64,000 bases of DNA from Halonotius pteroides (GCF_003605635.1 NZ_QMDW01000005.1:62001-126000); one strand, 5' to 3'. Shown: positions 9,212 through 17,708, numbered from the stretch's first letter. Numbers and translations are program-made. Notes: generated from the sequence alone by a model not told the origin.

Positions 9212-10827
9212 TTTGTAGCCTCAGATTCATTTTCAGTCGTCCCGGGGTCCGTGTCAGCGCCAGTATCGGCATCCAGGCCCTCTATATCGACACCGTCGGT
9301 GTCGACCTCGGCAACACCGATACCAGGGTCACGACACCTATCAAGGTCGACGCCGGCGTCTTCATCGTCAGTGTCGTCGACGGGGCTGAAGGGAACGCCT
9401 GCGCCCCCACCGTCGGTCGCCACATCAGACGCGTCGGGGTCAGGGGCGACTACTAGGTTCGAGAGGTCCACCTTTTGTCTCGAACGTACCGCGAGGACGA
9501 CAGCGATGAGCAGCGCGAAGATACCCACCGCATACACCTCAAGCGTGAACGTTGTCACGGCGGGATTCGAGTCCCAGTCTTGGGGATACGCCCCAAGGAA
9601 CAAAGTGAGCGCATAGCCTGCCGCCGCGAGGCCAGCCACTGCGAGTCCCTTCGTCCTTCGCTCCGAAGGGAACAATACGACAAGACTCAGCACGAATCCA
9701 GGCAGACTCGCCGCAGCCGTCGCGAACGACACGGTCCGAGCCAGCCAGTAGATGTCCGTACCGCGTTCGGCGATGTTCATCGACCAGATGAACGTGCCGA
9801 ACGCCCCCACACTGAGCATGAGGCTTAGGAGGCCCAGAAAGACACCCGCGTAGACCGCTCGCGGGACGACCGGGAGTGACCCGTGTCCAATAGGCCCGAT
9901 ATTCCGAGCGTACCAGCTCAGGATACGCGATTCTGCGACGCGCTCGACGGAATCCGGGTGTGCGTACCCACCATCACCAACCGCCGCCAGCGGGTCGGAA
10001 TCAAATTCGGGTTCGATTTCGGGATGTTCGTCGGAAGCGCGATTGAACTCGTAGTCACCATTCTCATTTGCCTCGGCCTGTGCCGCTTCTTCGGGGGTAT
10101 AGGCTGCGTTGGCGACCTCCTGTGCCTTATCGGCCGGGAGTGAGAAGCTACCTTGCTCGAACGAGATAGGCGGCTTCTCTCCGTGATAGACTTGGTAGAG
10201 GACCTCAAGGACAGCCGGGCGGGTGTCCAGAATCTCGGCTTTCACCTGCGTCTGGGGAAGCTTCGACGCCACGCGCTGGGCGCGGGCCTTCACTTCCTCG
10301 ATACACTCGGCTTCGTTGTCGGCCTCGACATCGTTCCCGCTAGGCATCAGCGACTGAATCTGGGCCTTGAGGCCATCGTCGGCCTCCTCGTCTTTAGCGA
10401 CTGCGACCGCGAAATAGAAGTCGCGGTCACGAATCTCCGCGACATCGACGACGCCCCGGAGCCACTCCGTGTGGTATTTTCGGCCGTAGTCGAGCAACGG
10501 AGACTCGTCCAGCGGGTCACCATCTTCCTCATCATCGCCCGAATTGATGAGCATACTTTCCGCTTCCTCGAACTGCTTGAGGTAGGGTTCGGGATCGTAT
10601 GCCGTCGTCATCGAGAGGATCTGTGTCGGGAACTGAACCCCGCGCAGGAACGTCAAGAACGATAGATAGAGGCTTTCTTTGTGTTCTTCAGAGAGAATTA
10701 GCCAGTCTCGGGGCTGTATCTGCATCACCATCGCATAGGTGGTAGGCGTTTCCACGACGCCGCCATCACGGACATTCTTGAAATCCATGAGGTCCAGCGT
10801 CGAACCGGCGTCTTCGTATTCAGTCAT
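9208..10827 (-). CDS. Membrane protein with VirB4-N-terminal-like domain
   Basis: A 539-residue protein between the VirB3-like and VirB4 genes. Residues about 10-215 resemble the non-ATPase N-terminal domain of VirB4/TraC proteins (DWLILSEEHKESLYLSFLTF, then a run of alternating strands), but no Walker motif follows. Instead there are four or five membrane helices at about 335-465 and an acidic tail rich in Asp and Gly. The ATG at 10827 overlaps the upstream stop by 8 bp; an in-frame ATG at 10842 is the alternative. It probably forms a membrane-bound partner of the VirB4 ATPase. Similar ATPase-less VirB4-like domains next to PrgI proteins are known in other type IV systems; the detailed role here is inferred. 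Confidence 0.75.
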   Translation of the reverse strand: MTEYEDAGSTLDLMDFKNVRDGGVVETPTTYAMVMQIQPRDWLILSEEHKESLYLSFLTFLRGVQFPTQILSMTTAYDPEPYLKQFEEAESMLINSGDDEEDGDPLDESPLLDYGRKYHTEWLRGVVDVAEIRDRDFYFAVAVAKDEEADDGLKAQIQSLMPSGNDVEADNEAECIEEVKARAQRVASKLPQTQVKAEILDTRPAVLEVLYQVYHGEKPPISFEQGSFSLPADKAQEVANAAYTPEEAAQAEANENGDYEFNRASDEHPEIEPEFDSDPLAAVGDGGYAHPDSVERVAESRILSWYARNIGPIGHGSLPVVPRAVYAGVFLGLLSLMLSVGAFGTFIWSMNIAERGTDIYWLARTVSFATAAASLPGFVLSLVVLFPSERRTKGLAVAGLAAAGYALTLFLGAYPQDWDSNPAVTTFTLEVYAVGIFALLIAVVLAVRSRQKVDLSNLVVAPDPDASDVATDGGGAGVPFSPVDDTDDEDAGVDLDRCRDPGIGVAEVDTDGVDIEGLDADTGADTDPGTTENESEATK

Positions 10828-11311
10828 TTGTTTGTCCTCCATACGTCGCGTTCGGCCAATCCGCGTCAAGGCCGTCGTCCGAGTCCGTTGGTTCATCTGT
10901 CTCCGTCTCCGCGCCTGTCTCGTCACTGTCATCACGAGTTCCGTCAGCATCGGCGACGACTGGCTTTGGGCGTCCCGTGATCCACGCCTCGAAAGGTTCG
11001 TGATACGCGAGATCGTTCTTGTTAGGTTCCGGAGACTTCCAGACGTAATCCGTCCGCCCACGCAGATGCCGTGCCATTGCTGCTGCATATTGCAGGGGGC
11101 GCTGTCCCGGCGGGGTGCGGCTATAGATGAACAGTCCCACGAGGAATCCGACGAACACTAACGGGATCGTCACCAGTAGCGGGAGGCCAATAGTGTAGAG
11201 AATAAGCGGGATGACAAGTGGCGGCCCCATCGACTCGGCCAGTTTCCGAGCCGAGACACCGAACATCTTCGAGGCGAGAAGGTTAGATGCCACCGGAACG
11301 TCCTGGCTCAT
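10820..11311 (-). CDS. PrgI/VirB3-like small membrane protein
   Basis: A 163-residue protein with two close membrane helices at about 28-65 (PPLVIPLILYTIGLPLLVTI and the next run) followed by RTPPGQRPLQYAAAMARHL and TDYVWKSPEP. A double helix, then an Arg-rich amphipathic segment, upstream of VirB4, is the layout of the PrgI/VirB3 family, which anchors VirB4 to the membrane. The C-terminal 60 residues are acidic and disordered. It overlaps both neighbours (4 bp upstream, 8 bp downstream), so translation is probably coupled. Confidence 0.75.
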   Translation of the reverse strand: MSQDVPVASNLLASKMFGVSARKLAESMGPPLVIPLILYTIGLPLLVTIPLVFVGFLVGLFIYSRTPPGQRPLQYAAAMARHLRGRTDYVWKSPEPNKNDLAYHEPFEAWITGRPKPVVADADGTRDDSDETGAETETDEPTDSDDGLDADWPNATYGGQTND

Positions 11312-11613
11312 CTCGCCACCTCCTCAATCTCGGCGTCACCGTCACTCTCCGCCTCGGCTTTAGTATCGGCCTCAGTCTCGCGTCCCGCTTCGATATCGGC
11401 GTCCGATTGAGCAGGGGCCGAAACCACATGCTGGGATCGGAGTGCCGGCGGCCATGTTCGTTCAGCGGCGAGAAGTCGCTGTTCGGCTTTCAGCATCATC
11501 CCACGCCAGGTCAGCCCGAGACCTTTCCGAACGGAGTCTAACCATTCATACTCCTCTTGGGATCGGATATTGATTCGCGTATTGTAGTCCGAGGGACTCG
11601 ACGATCGACTCAT
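11308..11613 (-). CDS. Small operon protein sharing an N-terminal module with the next gene
   Basis: A 101-residue protein that I do not recognise. Residues about 13-45 (RSQEEYEWLDSVRKGLGLTW then RGMMLKAEQRLLA) clearly resemble residues 9-40 of the gene immediately upstream (11610-12272), with a shared pattern of Arg/Leu helix, G-(L/M)-x-WRG-hydrophobic-L. The rest is acidic, Ala/Glu-rich and probably disordered. It lies at the head of the type IV secretion operon with 4-bp overlaps on both sides. A DNA-binding or structural adaptor is possible; no motif decides it. Confidence 0.75.
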   Translation of the reverse strand: MSRSSSPSDYNTRINIRSQEEYEWLDSVRKGLGLTWRGMMLKAEQRLLAAERTWPPALRSQHVVSAPAQSDADIEAGRETEADTKAEAESDGDAEIEEVAR

Positions 11614-12272
11614 CGAAAATCACCGTCGTATTCGTCAGCGTAGCCCTCGTAATCATAGCGCGGGTCGACGACATCCCACTCGTCGTGGTCGCCGGGGTGT
11701 CGAAGCACATCTTCGACATCCTCGTGTGCGTCCGCGGGATGAACTGTTTCACCGCCTTCGGCGTGTGCCGCCTGAGCATCCCAACGTTGGTAATCTCTTT
11801 CCCGGGTATGTTCGGCCGCAACCGACCGCTGCACATGGTTGGGGGAGGGGTTGCGATTCTCCGGCACCTGAGCGACGGCAGCACTCACGTCAAAGTGCTC
11901 GGCCTCACCATCATCACGGTCGCCCTCGCTATCGACGTCACTACTGCCGTTCGCGTTAGCGTCCATATCAGTATCTGTGAAGCCAGACAGTGGGAGCTTG
12001 GTCGTTGAGCGGGCACTTTGCCGTTCGCGAATCTGCTCGTGCAGTTGCTCGGTGACACTTGTTCGCTCGGCAGAAACGCCAGCGTGGTCACCCGGTCGGG
12101 AGTGTGCGAGGTCTGGGTGTAACTCAACGAGGGCTTTGAGGAGGTCTATACTTTCTGCGTGTTTGGCTCCCTCAAGGAGGACGCCGCGCCATATCATCCC
12201 GTGCCGATCACGGAGATCGCGGAGGCGGTCAGCTTCTTCCCGAGAGTACCAGTCGACTTGAATTTCAGGCAT
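11610..12272 (-). CDS. First gene of the secretion operon, unknown
   Basis: A 220-residue protein, first of the six overlapping minus-strand secretion genes. The N-terminal 40 residues (SREEADRLRDLRDRHGMIW then RGVLLEGAKHAES) are related to those of the next gene, so the pair arose by duplication. From about residue 75 on it is hydrophilic and low in complexity, rich in Asp, His, Glu and Ser. The short WRG-containing helix pair could be a ribbon-helix-helix-like or oligomerisation module, but the case is weak. Position at the operon head suggests an accessory or regulatory role. Confidence 0.75.
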   Translation of the reverse strand: MPEIQVDWYSREEADRLRDLRDRHGMIWRGVLLEGAKHAESIDLLKALVELHPDLAHSRPGDHAGVSAERTSVTEQLHEQIRERQSARSTTKLPLSGFTDTDMDANANGSSDVDSEGDRDDGEAEHFDVSAAVAQVPENRNPSPNHVQRSVAAEHTRERDYQRWDAQAAHAEGGETVHPADAHEDVEDVLRHPGDHDEWDVVDPRYDYEGYADEYDGDFR

Positions 12273-12612
12273 GGGAGGGTGCTCACATTTCCAAGCTAGA
12301 GGACGGGCCCTGTTTGGAGCTCATCGGACAGATGCGGTTACTCCCGCACGTATCGTCACGTGCAGGCGACTCGCGCTCGTCCTGGAGGGGCGAGCCGTCA
12401 CGCGACGTACCGGTGAGCGACTGGAGTTTAACAGGACTTGCCATCGGCCTTCATAAGCAGCAGCCAGTTAAGGACTTTTCAAATCTACAACAACTGTGAC
12501 GAATGTAGCGCATGTAGAGGGTGTGGGTAAAGAGAATATTTAGTCGCAGATAGCCTCGGATTAGCCACTCCAAGCGTCGTCGGCACCGCTGGCGACGACA
12601 GAACACCATCTC
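12273..12612. promoter_or_regulatory. Divergent promoter region between the two secretion-gene clusters
   Basis: This 340-bp spacer separates the minus-strand type IV operon from the plus-strand membrane-protein operon. An AT-rich TATA-like stretch (GAATATTTAG, about 12531-12540) could serve the plus-strand genes. No gene was convincing here; translations are short and Arg-rich. It must hold the start signals for both operons. Confidence 0.4.
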
Positions 12613-13155
12613 ATGAACCCCCTCCAACTAGAGGCCCTTGAACTGTTTATCCACTGGCTCATTCCCGTCGGTGGAGTACTGTCGGCAAGTACCGATGTTG
12701 CCCATCTTACAGGTCCATACATTCGAGCAATCACCGGCCCGCTCGTGCCGATCGAAGGGTATCGGACCATCTCCACGTTCACGCGTGTACTATCAGAACT
12801 CGTCGGGGACAGCCACGGTCCCCTCCTATATCCGGTCGTTGATACTGCGGCGAACGCACTCCTGCATACCAACACACAGCAGGCGTCGGTTATCCCACTC
12901 CAGAGCGGTCCCGACCTCAGCACCCTTATTTCCGATCTAAAGGCCGCAGTTACACTCCCTGGTTGGGTCGGGAGCGCAATCAAGTGGACGGGTCTTATCA
13001 CGCTCGTCATCGGCATAATTGCGTACTTCATCAGCCCGTCCATCAACAACCGCCGTCGGGGGTTCGTGATGGCAACAACCGGGTTCGTCCTCACGATAAT
13101 TGGGTTCGCCTTCCCGATCTTCATCAGCCTGATCCACTATGTCCTCTCAGGCTGA
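12613..13155 (+). CDS. Membrane protein with pilin-like helix hairpin
   Basis: A 180-residue membrane protein. A hydrophobic N-terminal segment (about 8-25) is followed by an exported-looking middle and two C-terminal helices (about 118-140 and 150-176) joined by a short basic loop, SPSINNRRRG. That helix-basic-loop-helix unit, with an aromatic pair before the loop and a Gly after it, recurs twice in the protein at 15601-16104 and once at 17363-17707 and is the topology of VirB2/TrbC pilins. The 3' end overlaps the next gene by 17 bp. It is probably a surface or pore component of the conjugation apparatus; this is inference from context and topology. Confidence 0.75.
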   Translation: MNPLQLEALELFIHWLIPVGGVLSASTDVAHLTGPYIRAITGPLVPIEGYRTISTFTRVLSELVGDSHGPLLYPVVDTAANALLHTNTQQASVIPLQSGPDLSTLISDLKAAVTLPGWVGSAIKWTGLITLVIGIIAYFISPSINNRRRGFVMATTGFVLTIIGFAFPIFISLIHYVLSG

Positions 13156-15604
13156 TTCACGTCGGGATGGAGAGACTGAATCGGCACACAAGGACAGTTG
13201 GGCCGATAGGCTCAGAGGACGTATCTACGCCTTCTACGCCGGGTGTTCAGCGAAACTCACCACCACAGATAATGTAGGGATGAAGACCATCGCGAACGCT
13301 TTCCGGGGCTGGTCACACGGATTCCGCATCCTCGTGACTGTCCTCTTAGCGACCAGCCTCGTGATCGCACCCGTCACCGTTGTCTACGCCGCGGGTATCG
13401 GCCCAATCTATGACATTCCGAGTCCTGAGCCTGGCGTCGATAAGACCTACGACGAAACCTATCGTGTTCTCGCGAACAACGACGTGGATGTCGATCCCGC
13501 GGATGTCAGTTACACCGGCTACTTCGAGAACGACTACCCGGCCTACCCAGTCGACCTCGGGCGGGCTACACTGTCACCCTCGCAATCGCTTCGGTATTCC
13601 ACAACAAGCGATGTCTACATCACGGACCTCTCCGATTACAACGCGATTCCCATCCAGGATGAGTGGAAACCCTACTCCAGCATGCCGTTCTACACAGAAA
13701 CGCAATTCATCAACGTGCATGAGAAGAACACCTACGACGGGCCAAAAAGTAACGACGGAGAGTGGTTCGTGCGTGCTACTAACCAGTACGGTGAGTGGCG
13801 GCCCGTCTATAACGCCGACGTGAAATGGGATCCAGACGCGGAAGAACTCTACGTCTCAAACCCTGACGACGCCCTCGTTCACCAGGCCAAGCACGAGAGC
13901 ATCATCTCACGGAACCTCCACGCGGCCGAACAATACACGAAGTACGCACAGGACTCAGATCGGATCGCCATCCCGAAAATGAACGGCAGGGAGCTTTACC
14001 CCACCTCGAGCGGCGCGAGTATGTCCCGAAAATGGGGGCAGAGTGACTTCAATACAGTCCGCGAGTCATGGGTCGGCATCAACGACCTCTTTGGCGGTGC
14101 CTGGTATCGTGACAGATACGTTTCCGGGTCGACCCCAACCCGGGGTGCGTACGTTCCCTATGATCACCGAGCCGTTGCCCCAGCGGATTTCAGTCGAAGT
14201 GCAACGTGTACGAGATCGCACACGCACGGAAACAGTACACACTCTCACACCTACCCGAAGACCGAGTGGGCCGAATACGATCTCCTCAATTCGACGGCGA
14301 ACGTCACGTCCGTCCGACTCGATCGTCCCGGATTCACGGGCGAGTCCGAATGGAACCGATTCGGTAAGGTAACCTGGATCGCGATTGAATCTATATCGAG
14401 TAAGAATCTCGAATATCCTCGAGGGGAATACACCCTGACGGCGACCCTCGAAGTCACCAGCGAAGTCGAAACTCGGTGGGGTGTCACCAGCTCGAAATGC
14501 AGTGAATGGTCGCGAACGAGTGTGAGCACGAACACTCACACGACGAAATACAGCGTCCCAGTCACCATCACGGACTGGGATTCCCCGAATCTCGAGATCG
14601 ATGTCGCTCACATCGACGGCGCTGGTCACGACCGCCTCGCCGTGAGGTGGAAGGGCAATCAAGACTTCCCGAGCGACCCCTGGAGAAGGATCAGTGTCAA
14701 TATCGACAACAAAACCATCCACCTCACCTCTCCGTGGCGGTTCTACGGTATCTCCCGCAACGACGAGGTAGAAGTCCTCACCGGAGGCGGGTCAACCTCT
14801 CATAACGCGACGCACACCCACAACGACCGCTGGCCTGCCATCTACCGCTACGAGACAGGCGTCGCCAACGTCACCGCCGCTTTCCCACAGAAGGGTGAAG
14901 ACAACCAAGTATGGGGATACACGAAAACCGTCGATAGCCAAGTTTCGACGACGCTCCCGGGAGCACCACTTCCTGCCAACGTCAACGATCCCGATAACGA
15001 TCAGCCGACCGACCTCTACACACATCACGTCATCGACGTCAGATCGAGTGACCTCGACACAGGTGAAGCTGTCACCGTCGACGCCTCGAATCCGTTCGGT
15101 GCTCCACTCGACGGGAAGACAGTCTCCGGCGAAGACCAGCTCGAAGTCTATAGCCAACCATACGAGTCAACCGTCCTCCAGATGACAGATGTTAATGTCT
15201 CATCTACCGGCGCGGATCACGATGGCGTCCTCGTTCTCACGGACACTGACGGCAACTCCATCAAAAATAAGGAAATCACTGTCACCCAAGATGACGGAAC
15301 GACATCGACGGTTACGACTGACAATAATGGCCGTGCCAAGATCGCGTGGGACGGATCGGTTCTCCGCGCTCGCTACGACGGCGACGTGTTTTGGTCACCC
15401 GGCGACCCCTACTACAAGAGTGACCGACTCCTCTATATCCTGCCGCCCTCACCCCTCGATTTCGAGGCCGTTGGCGCAGTCGGGGAATACATCTCGGCAT
15501 CAATCAGCAATGTTCTCATCTTCGTCGAGTGGCTCGCCCTCGGGATCTTCGCCGTGTGGTGGGTGCGGATGCGTCGTCGCACCAGCAAGGGGAAATCAGG
15601 ATGA
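13139..15604 (+). CDS. Large surface protein with membrane anchors at both ends
   Basis: An 821-residue protein with an N-terminal cytoplasmic part (1-60), a signal-anchor helix at about 62-84, a long extracellular region rich in Thr, Ser, Tyr and Asn, and a C-terminal anchor helix followed by MRRRTSKGKSG in the cytoplasm. Near residues 690-760 there is a beta-sandwich repeat resembling invasin-type immunoglobulin-like domains (LTDTDGNSIKNKEITVTQDD and TTDNNGRAKIAWDG). A His-rich run (CTRSHTHGNSTHSHTY, near 360) and a second (HNATHTHNDRW) could bind metal. As the largest exposed protein of the conjugation region it is a candidate for cell contact or mating-pair stabilisation, by inference only. 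Confidence 0.85.
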   Translation: MSSQADSRRDGETESAHKDSWADRLRGRIYAFYAGCSAKLTTTDNVGMKTIANAFRGWSHGFRILVTVLLATSLVIAPVTVVYAAGIGPIYDIPSPEPGVDKTYDETYRVLANNDVDVDPADVSYTGYFENDYPAYPVDLGRATLSPSQSLRYSTTSDVYITDLSDYNAIPIQDEWKPYSSMPFYTETQFINVHEKNTYDGPKSNDGEWFVRATNQYGEWRPVYNADVKWDPDAEELYVSNPDDALVHQAKHESIISRNLHAAEQYTKYAQDSDRIAIPKMNGRELYPTSSGASMSRKWGQSDFNTVRESWVGINDLFGGAWYRDRYVSGSTPTRGAYVPYDHRAVAPADFSRSATCTRSHTHGNSTHSHTYPKTEWAEYDLLNSTANVTSVRLDRPGFTGESEWNRFGKVTWIAIESISSKNLEYPRGEYTLTATLEVTSEVETRWGVTSSKCSEWSRTSVSTNTHTTKYSVPVTITDWDSPNLEIDVAHIDGAGHDRLAVRWKGNQDFPSDPWRRISVNIDNKTIHLTSPWRFYGISRNDEVEVLTGGGSTSHNATHTHNDRWPAIYRYETGVANVTAAFPQKGEDNQVWGYTKTVDSQVSTTLPGAPLPANVNDPDNDQPTDLYTHHVIDVRSSDLDTGEAVTVDASNPFGAPLDGKTVSGEDQLEVYSQPYESTVLQMTDVNVSSTGADHDGVLVLTDTDGNSIKNKEITVTQDDGTTSTVTTDNNGRAKIAWDGSVLRARYDGDVFWSPGDPYYKSDRLLYILPPSPLDFEAVGAVGEYISASISNVLIFVEWLALGIFAVWWVRMRRRTSKGKSG

Positions 15605-16104
15605 GCAAGGTTAGTGAATTTACTGAGCCCGCAATCGAACTCCTCGAAATCGCGACCATTATCGGGCGCTACGGAACCCTCATTGCGCTCGTCATCGGTA
15701 TCATCGGCTGGTGGGGTTACGCGAAAAGTCCTCGAGCGATGGCCCGCTTCCGGGGGATGGCCGTCGGTGGCGGAGCCGGCTACATAGCGATCGTCGCTAT
15801 CGACGTCATCTACGAGGTTCTCGTGTTCATCCTCGGAAGCAAGTTCCTCCCGGATGGGTGGCCCTACGGCGCCGTGACCGGCGTTCACGAAAGCAACCTC
15901 TCCCAGCTCGCCACCGCTCTCAGCATCGTCCTCCACAGCCTTGGCCTCGTCTTATTCATCATCGGTGTGACGTGGTGGGCGTTCGGCAGCCGCGATTCGC
16001 GTGCCGAGTCTCGCGGCCGTCGTGGGATCGTAATGGGGCTTACTCTCATCGGTGGAAGCATCGGAGGCAACGTGTTCAGCGTTTTCGCGTGGATTTTGCT
16101 ATGA
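15601..16104 (+). CDS. Four-helix membrane protein with two pilin-like hairpins
   Basis: A 167-residue membrane protein made of two related halves. Each half has a hydrophobic helix ending in an aromatic pair, a short basic loop, then a Gly-rich helix: GIIGWWGYAKSPRAMARFRG in the first half and GVTWWAFGSRDSRAESRGRR in the second. The second loop is strikingly like ARKNSDRAENG in the small protein at 17363-17707. The whole is therefore like two fused VirB2/TrbC-type pilin hairpins. The ATG overlaps the previous stop by 4 bp and the stop overlaps the next ATG by 4 bp, so the four genes of this cluster are co-translated. A role in the mating channel or pilus is inferred. Confidence 0.78.
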   Translation: MSKVSEFTEPAIELLEIATIIGRYGTLIALVIGIIGWWGYAKSPRAMARFRGMAVGGGAGYIAIVAIDVIYEVLVFILGSKFLPDGWPYGAVTGVHESNLSQLATALSIVLHSLGLVLFIIGVTWWAFGSRDSRAESRGRRGIVMGLTLIGGSIGGNVFSVFAWILL

Positions 16105-16835
16105 CCGGCAACGGCCAACGCCCGGACGCCGGAAGAGATTGTGATGGAAATCTCGACCGCAGGCAAGAACAGGGATTTGATCAGGAGCAAGAAGAGTACG
16201 GCCCCACGAACCAACCGTTGCTCCCTGAAGACACAATCGCTCGGCGAATTGTTGACCGTCTCAAGAACCCCTGGGTCATCGCTATCCTCATCGTCGTTTT
16301 CGTACCGATGGTCGTATGGGTCGGCTATACTGTTCACGCAGACCTGACTTCTCCCGATTACGGGACTGCGACCATCTACGATGAGAGCGGCGACTACCTC
16401 GCGTCCGTCGAGGGAAATGTCGCCGCCACATGGCGAGAACAATACACCGGCCTCTCGAATACTGACTCCCTCGAAGATGGTCACGGGATGATTTTTCTCC
16501 ACGACACAGAACGAGAACGCACCTACGTGATGCGGGACATGGCCTTCCCCATCGATATCATCTTTATCGACAAGGAGGGGCGGATCACCGTGATCCACCA
16601 CGCTGAACTCGAAAGCAGGGATCCCCTCACAGAGTACCGGGGCCAGTCGAAATACGTCCTCGAAGTCCCCTACTACTGGACCACCGATAACGGCATCGAC
16701 GTCGGTGATACCGTCGAGTTCCGGTGGGGCCCCCCGCGCACCGAAACAGGTGGGATATCGATAGCCTCCAGTAGCGGCCCTCGCAACGATGTCCCGATCA
16801 ATTCGAAACGCCGCCCGACGGCCAGCTCTCCGTAA
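16101..16835 (+). CDS. Membrane-anchored DUF192 protein
   Basis: A 244-residue protein with a polar N-terminus, one membrane helix at about 58-80, then an exported DUF192 domain (about 120-220). The family landmarks are present: GMIFLHDTERERTYVMRDM, AFPIDIIFIDKEG, a Tyr-Val-Leu-Glu-Val-Pro strand and GIDVGDTVEF. DUF192 proteins are small secreted beta-rich proteins of uncertain function. Being last of a four-gene overlapping cluster with surface and pilin-like proteins suggests it acts outside the cell on the same apparatus. The start at 16101 overlaps the previous stop; a longer open frame upstream is Arg-rich shadow. Confidence 0.87.
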   Translation: MTGNGQRPDAGRDCDGNLDRRQEQGFDQEQEEYGPTNQPLLPEDTIARRIVDRLKNPWVIAILIVVFVPMVVWVGYTVHADLTSPDYGTATIYDESGDYLASVEGNVAATWREQYTGLSNTDSLEDGHGMIFLHDTERERTYVMRDMAFPIDIIFIDKEGRITVIHHAELESRDPLTEYRGQSKYVLEVPYYWTTDNGIDVGDTVEFRWGPPRTETGGISIASSSGPRNDVPINSKRRPTASSP

Positions 16836-16904
16836 TACCGTGCTACGTCAGTGGGGAAAGGAAACCAGCGTGAAAAAGAACGTGTTGTAGGTGGGTCGTT
16901 CGTC

Positions 16905-17168
16905 TCAGTCTGAGTCGCTAGGATGTGCGTCGGACATTGACGGAAGGTACTTGTTCTCGATCATTTCAGCCTGTGGGAAGTCGATTTTTTCAAGAATTTC
17001 GTTGATCGCTTCGTCATACGACTTCTCTATCAGGGGGTTGTCGTTCTTGTAGGCGGTCAACCGCGTATGCGTATCCCGGTGGAGGCAGACGTTGATCGTC
17101 GTCTCGGGGTCGCGGTCGGTGTTATCACTCGAGGTGGGCTTGGAGCTGTTTGTTGGCACTGCAATCAC
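16905..17168 (-). CDS. Small ribbon-helix-helix-like protein
   Basis: An 87-residue protein. Residues 22-60 (PETTINVCLHRDTHTRLTAY, then SYDEAINEILEKI) have the strand-helix-helix spacing of ribbon-helix-helix DNA-binding proteins such as CopG-type repressors and antitoxins. No toxin gene is adjacent. It lies convergent to the DUF192 gene and divergent from the pilin-like gene at 17363, whose promoter contains a perfect inverted repeat, so it may repress that promoter and its own. This link is inferred. A shared 16-bp motif (17252-17267) lies 84 bp before its start. Confidence 0.65.
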   Translation of the reverse strand: MIAVPTNSSKPTSSDNTDRDPETTINVCLHRDTHTRLTAYKNDNPLIEKSYDEAINEILEKIDFPQAEMIENKYLPSMSDAHPSDSD

Positions 17169-17251
17169 CTATGGACAAGGAGGCACTGGAGGGTGTTCCA
17201 AGTCCAACAATTAGGTGTGCTATTGGTAACCACATAACTGTTCCGGTGAAA

Positions 17252-17267
17252 ACCCCCGTAATCCCGC
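17252..17267. repeat. Upstream motif ACCCCCGWAATNCCGC, copy 2
   Basis: ACCCCCGTAATCCCGC, 84 bp before the minus-strand ribbon-helix-helix-like gene and 96 bp before the plus-strand pilin-like gene. It differs at two positions from copy 1. Confidence 0.4.
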
Positions 17268-17292
17268 CCGTTGACACCCTAAAACCGCCGTT

Positions 17293-17335
17293 CTACATCT
17301 GCCACATTAGATGTAGTCTACTCTTCTTTATAATA
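17293..17335 (+). promoter_or_regulatory. Promoter with perfect inverted repeat upstream of pilin-like gene
   Basis: CTACATCT (17293-17300) and AGATGTAG (17309-17316) form a perfect 8-bp inverted repeat with an 8-bp spacer. It is followed after 10 bp by a TATA box, TTTATAATA (17327-17335), 28 bp before the ATG at 17363. The inverted repeat sits where an activator or a repressor could control TFB/TBP loading; the transcript is probably leaderless. Confidence 0.6.
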
Positions 17336-17362
17336 GATTCTCACCTCTTCCCGGTGGGTAAC

Positions 17363-17707
17363 ATGAGCACCCTCCGAACAAAGAAACTCCTGAGAAAGCA
17401 CAGCACATCCCTCGTCTTGGGAATCCTCGTCCTAGTCGTTTTCGTGGATCCAGTCGCCGCGCAGAGTGGGCCCCCAGCCGATTTCGAGGGTATCATGACC
17501 AATCTATACGACACCGTCCTGCTCGTTCTGAAGTACGCTGGCCTCGTGGCTCTCGCCTTTGGCGCGATCGTGTGGTTCACTGCCCGGAAAAACTCCGACC
17601 GCGCTGAGAACGGGATGTGGCTCATGATTGGTGGAATGAGCATGACGATTTTCTACTTCGGCGTCACGATCTTCGTGGCTGTCTTGGAGTGGATCGCCAC
17701 CCCGTAA
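17363..17707 (+). CDS. VirB2/TrbC-like pilin candidate
   Basis: A 114-residue protein with a basic N-terminus, a signal-peptide-like helix ending near DPVAAQSG (about residues 16-35), then two membrane helices joined by a short charged loop (ARKNSDRAENG). Small size, signal peptide and a two-helix hairpin are the hallmarks of VirB2/TrbC pilin subunits. The loop resembles the second loop of the protein at 15601-16104. The ATG at 17363 is chosen because it follows the TATA box by about 28 bp and because the longer open frame upstream spans the promoter. It is transcribed just ahead of the coupling-protein gene. Family membership is inferred from topology. Confidence 0.75.
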   Translation: MSTLRTKKLLRKHSTSLVLGILVLVVFVDPVAAQSGPPADFEGIMTNLYDTVLLVLKYAGLVALAFGAIVWFTARKNSDRAENGMWLMIGGMSMTIFYFGVTIFVAVLEWIATP

Positions 17708-17708
17708 A

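Noticed and set aside
12271-12499. Two 61-codon plus-strand frames in the divergent promoter region
   Set aside because: Short, Arg-rich, no ribosome site or promoter at proper distance; they lie in the spacer that must hold two promoters.
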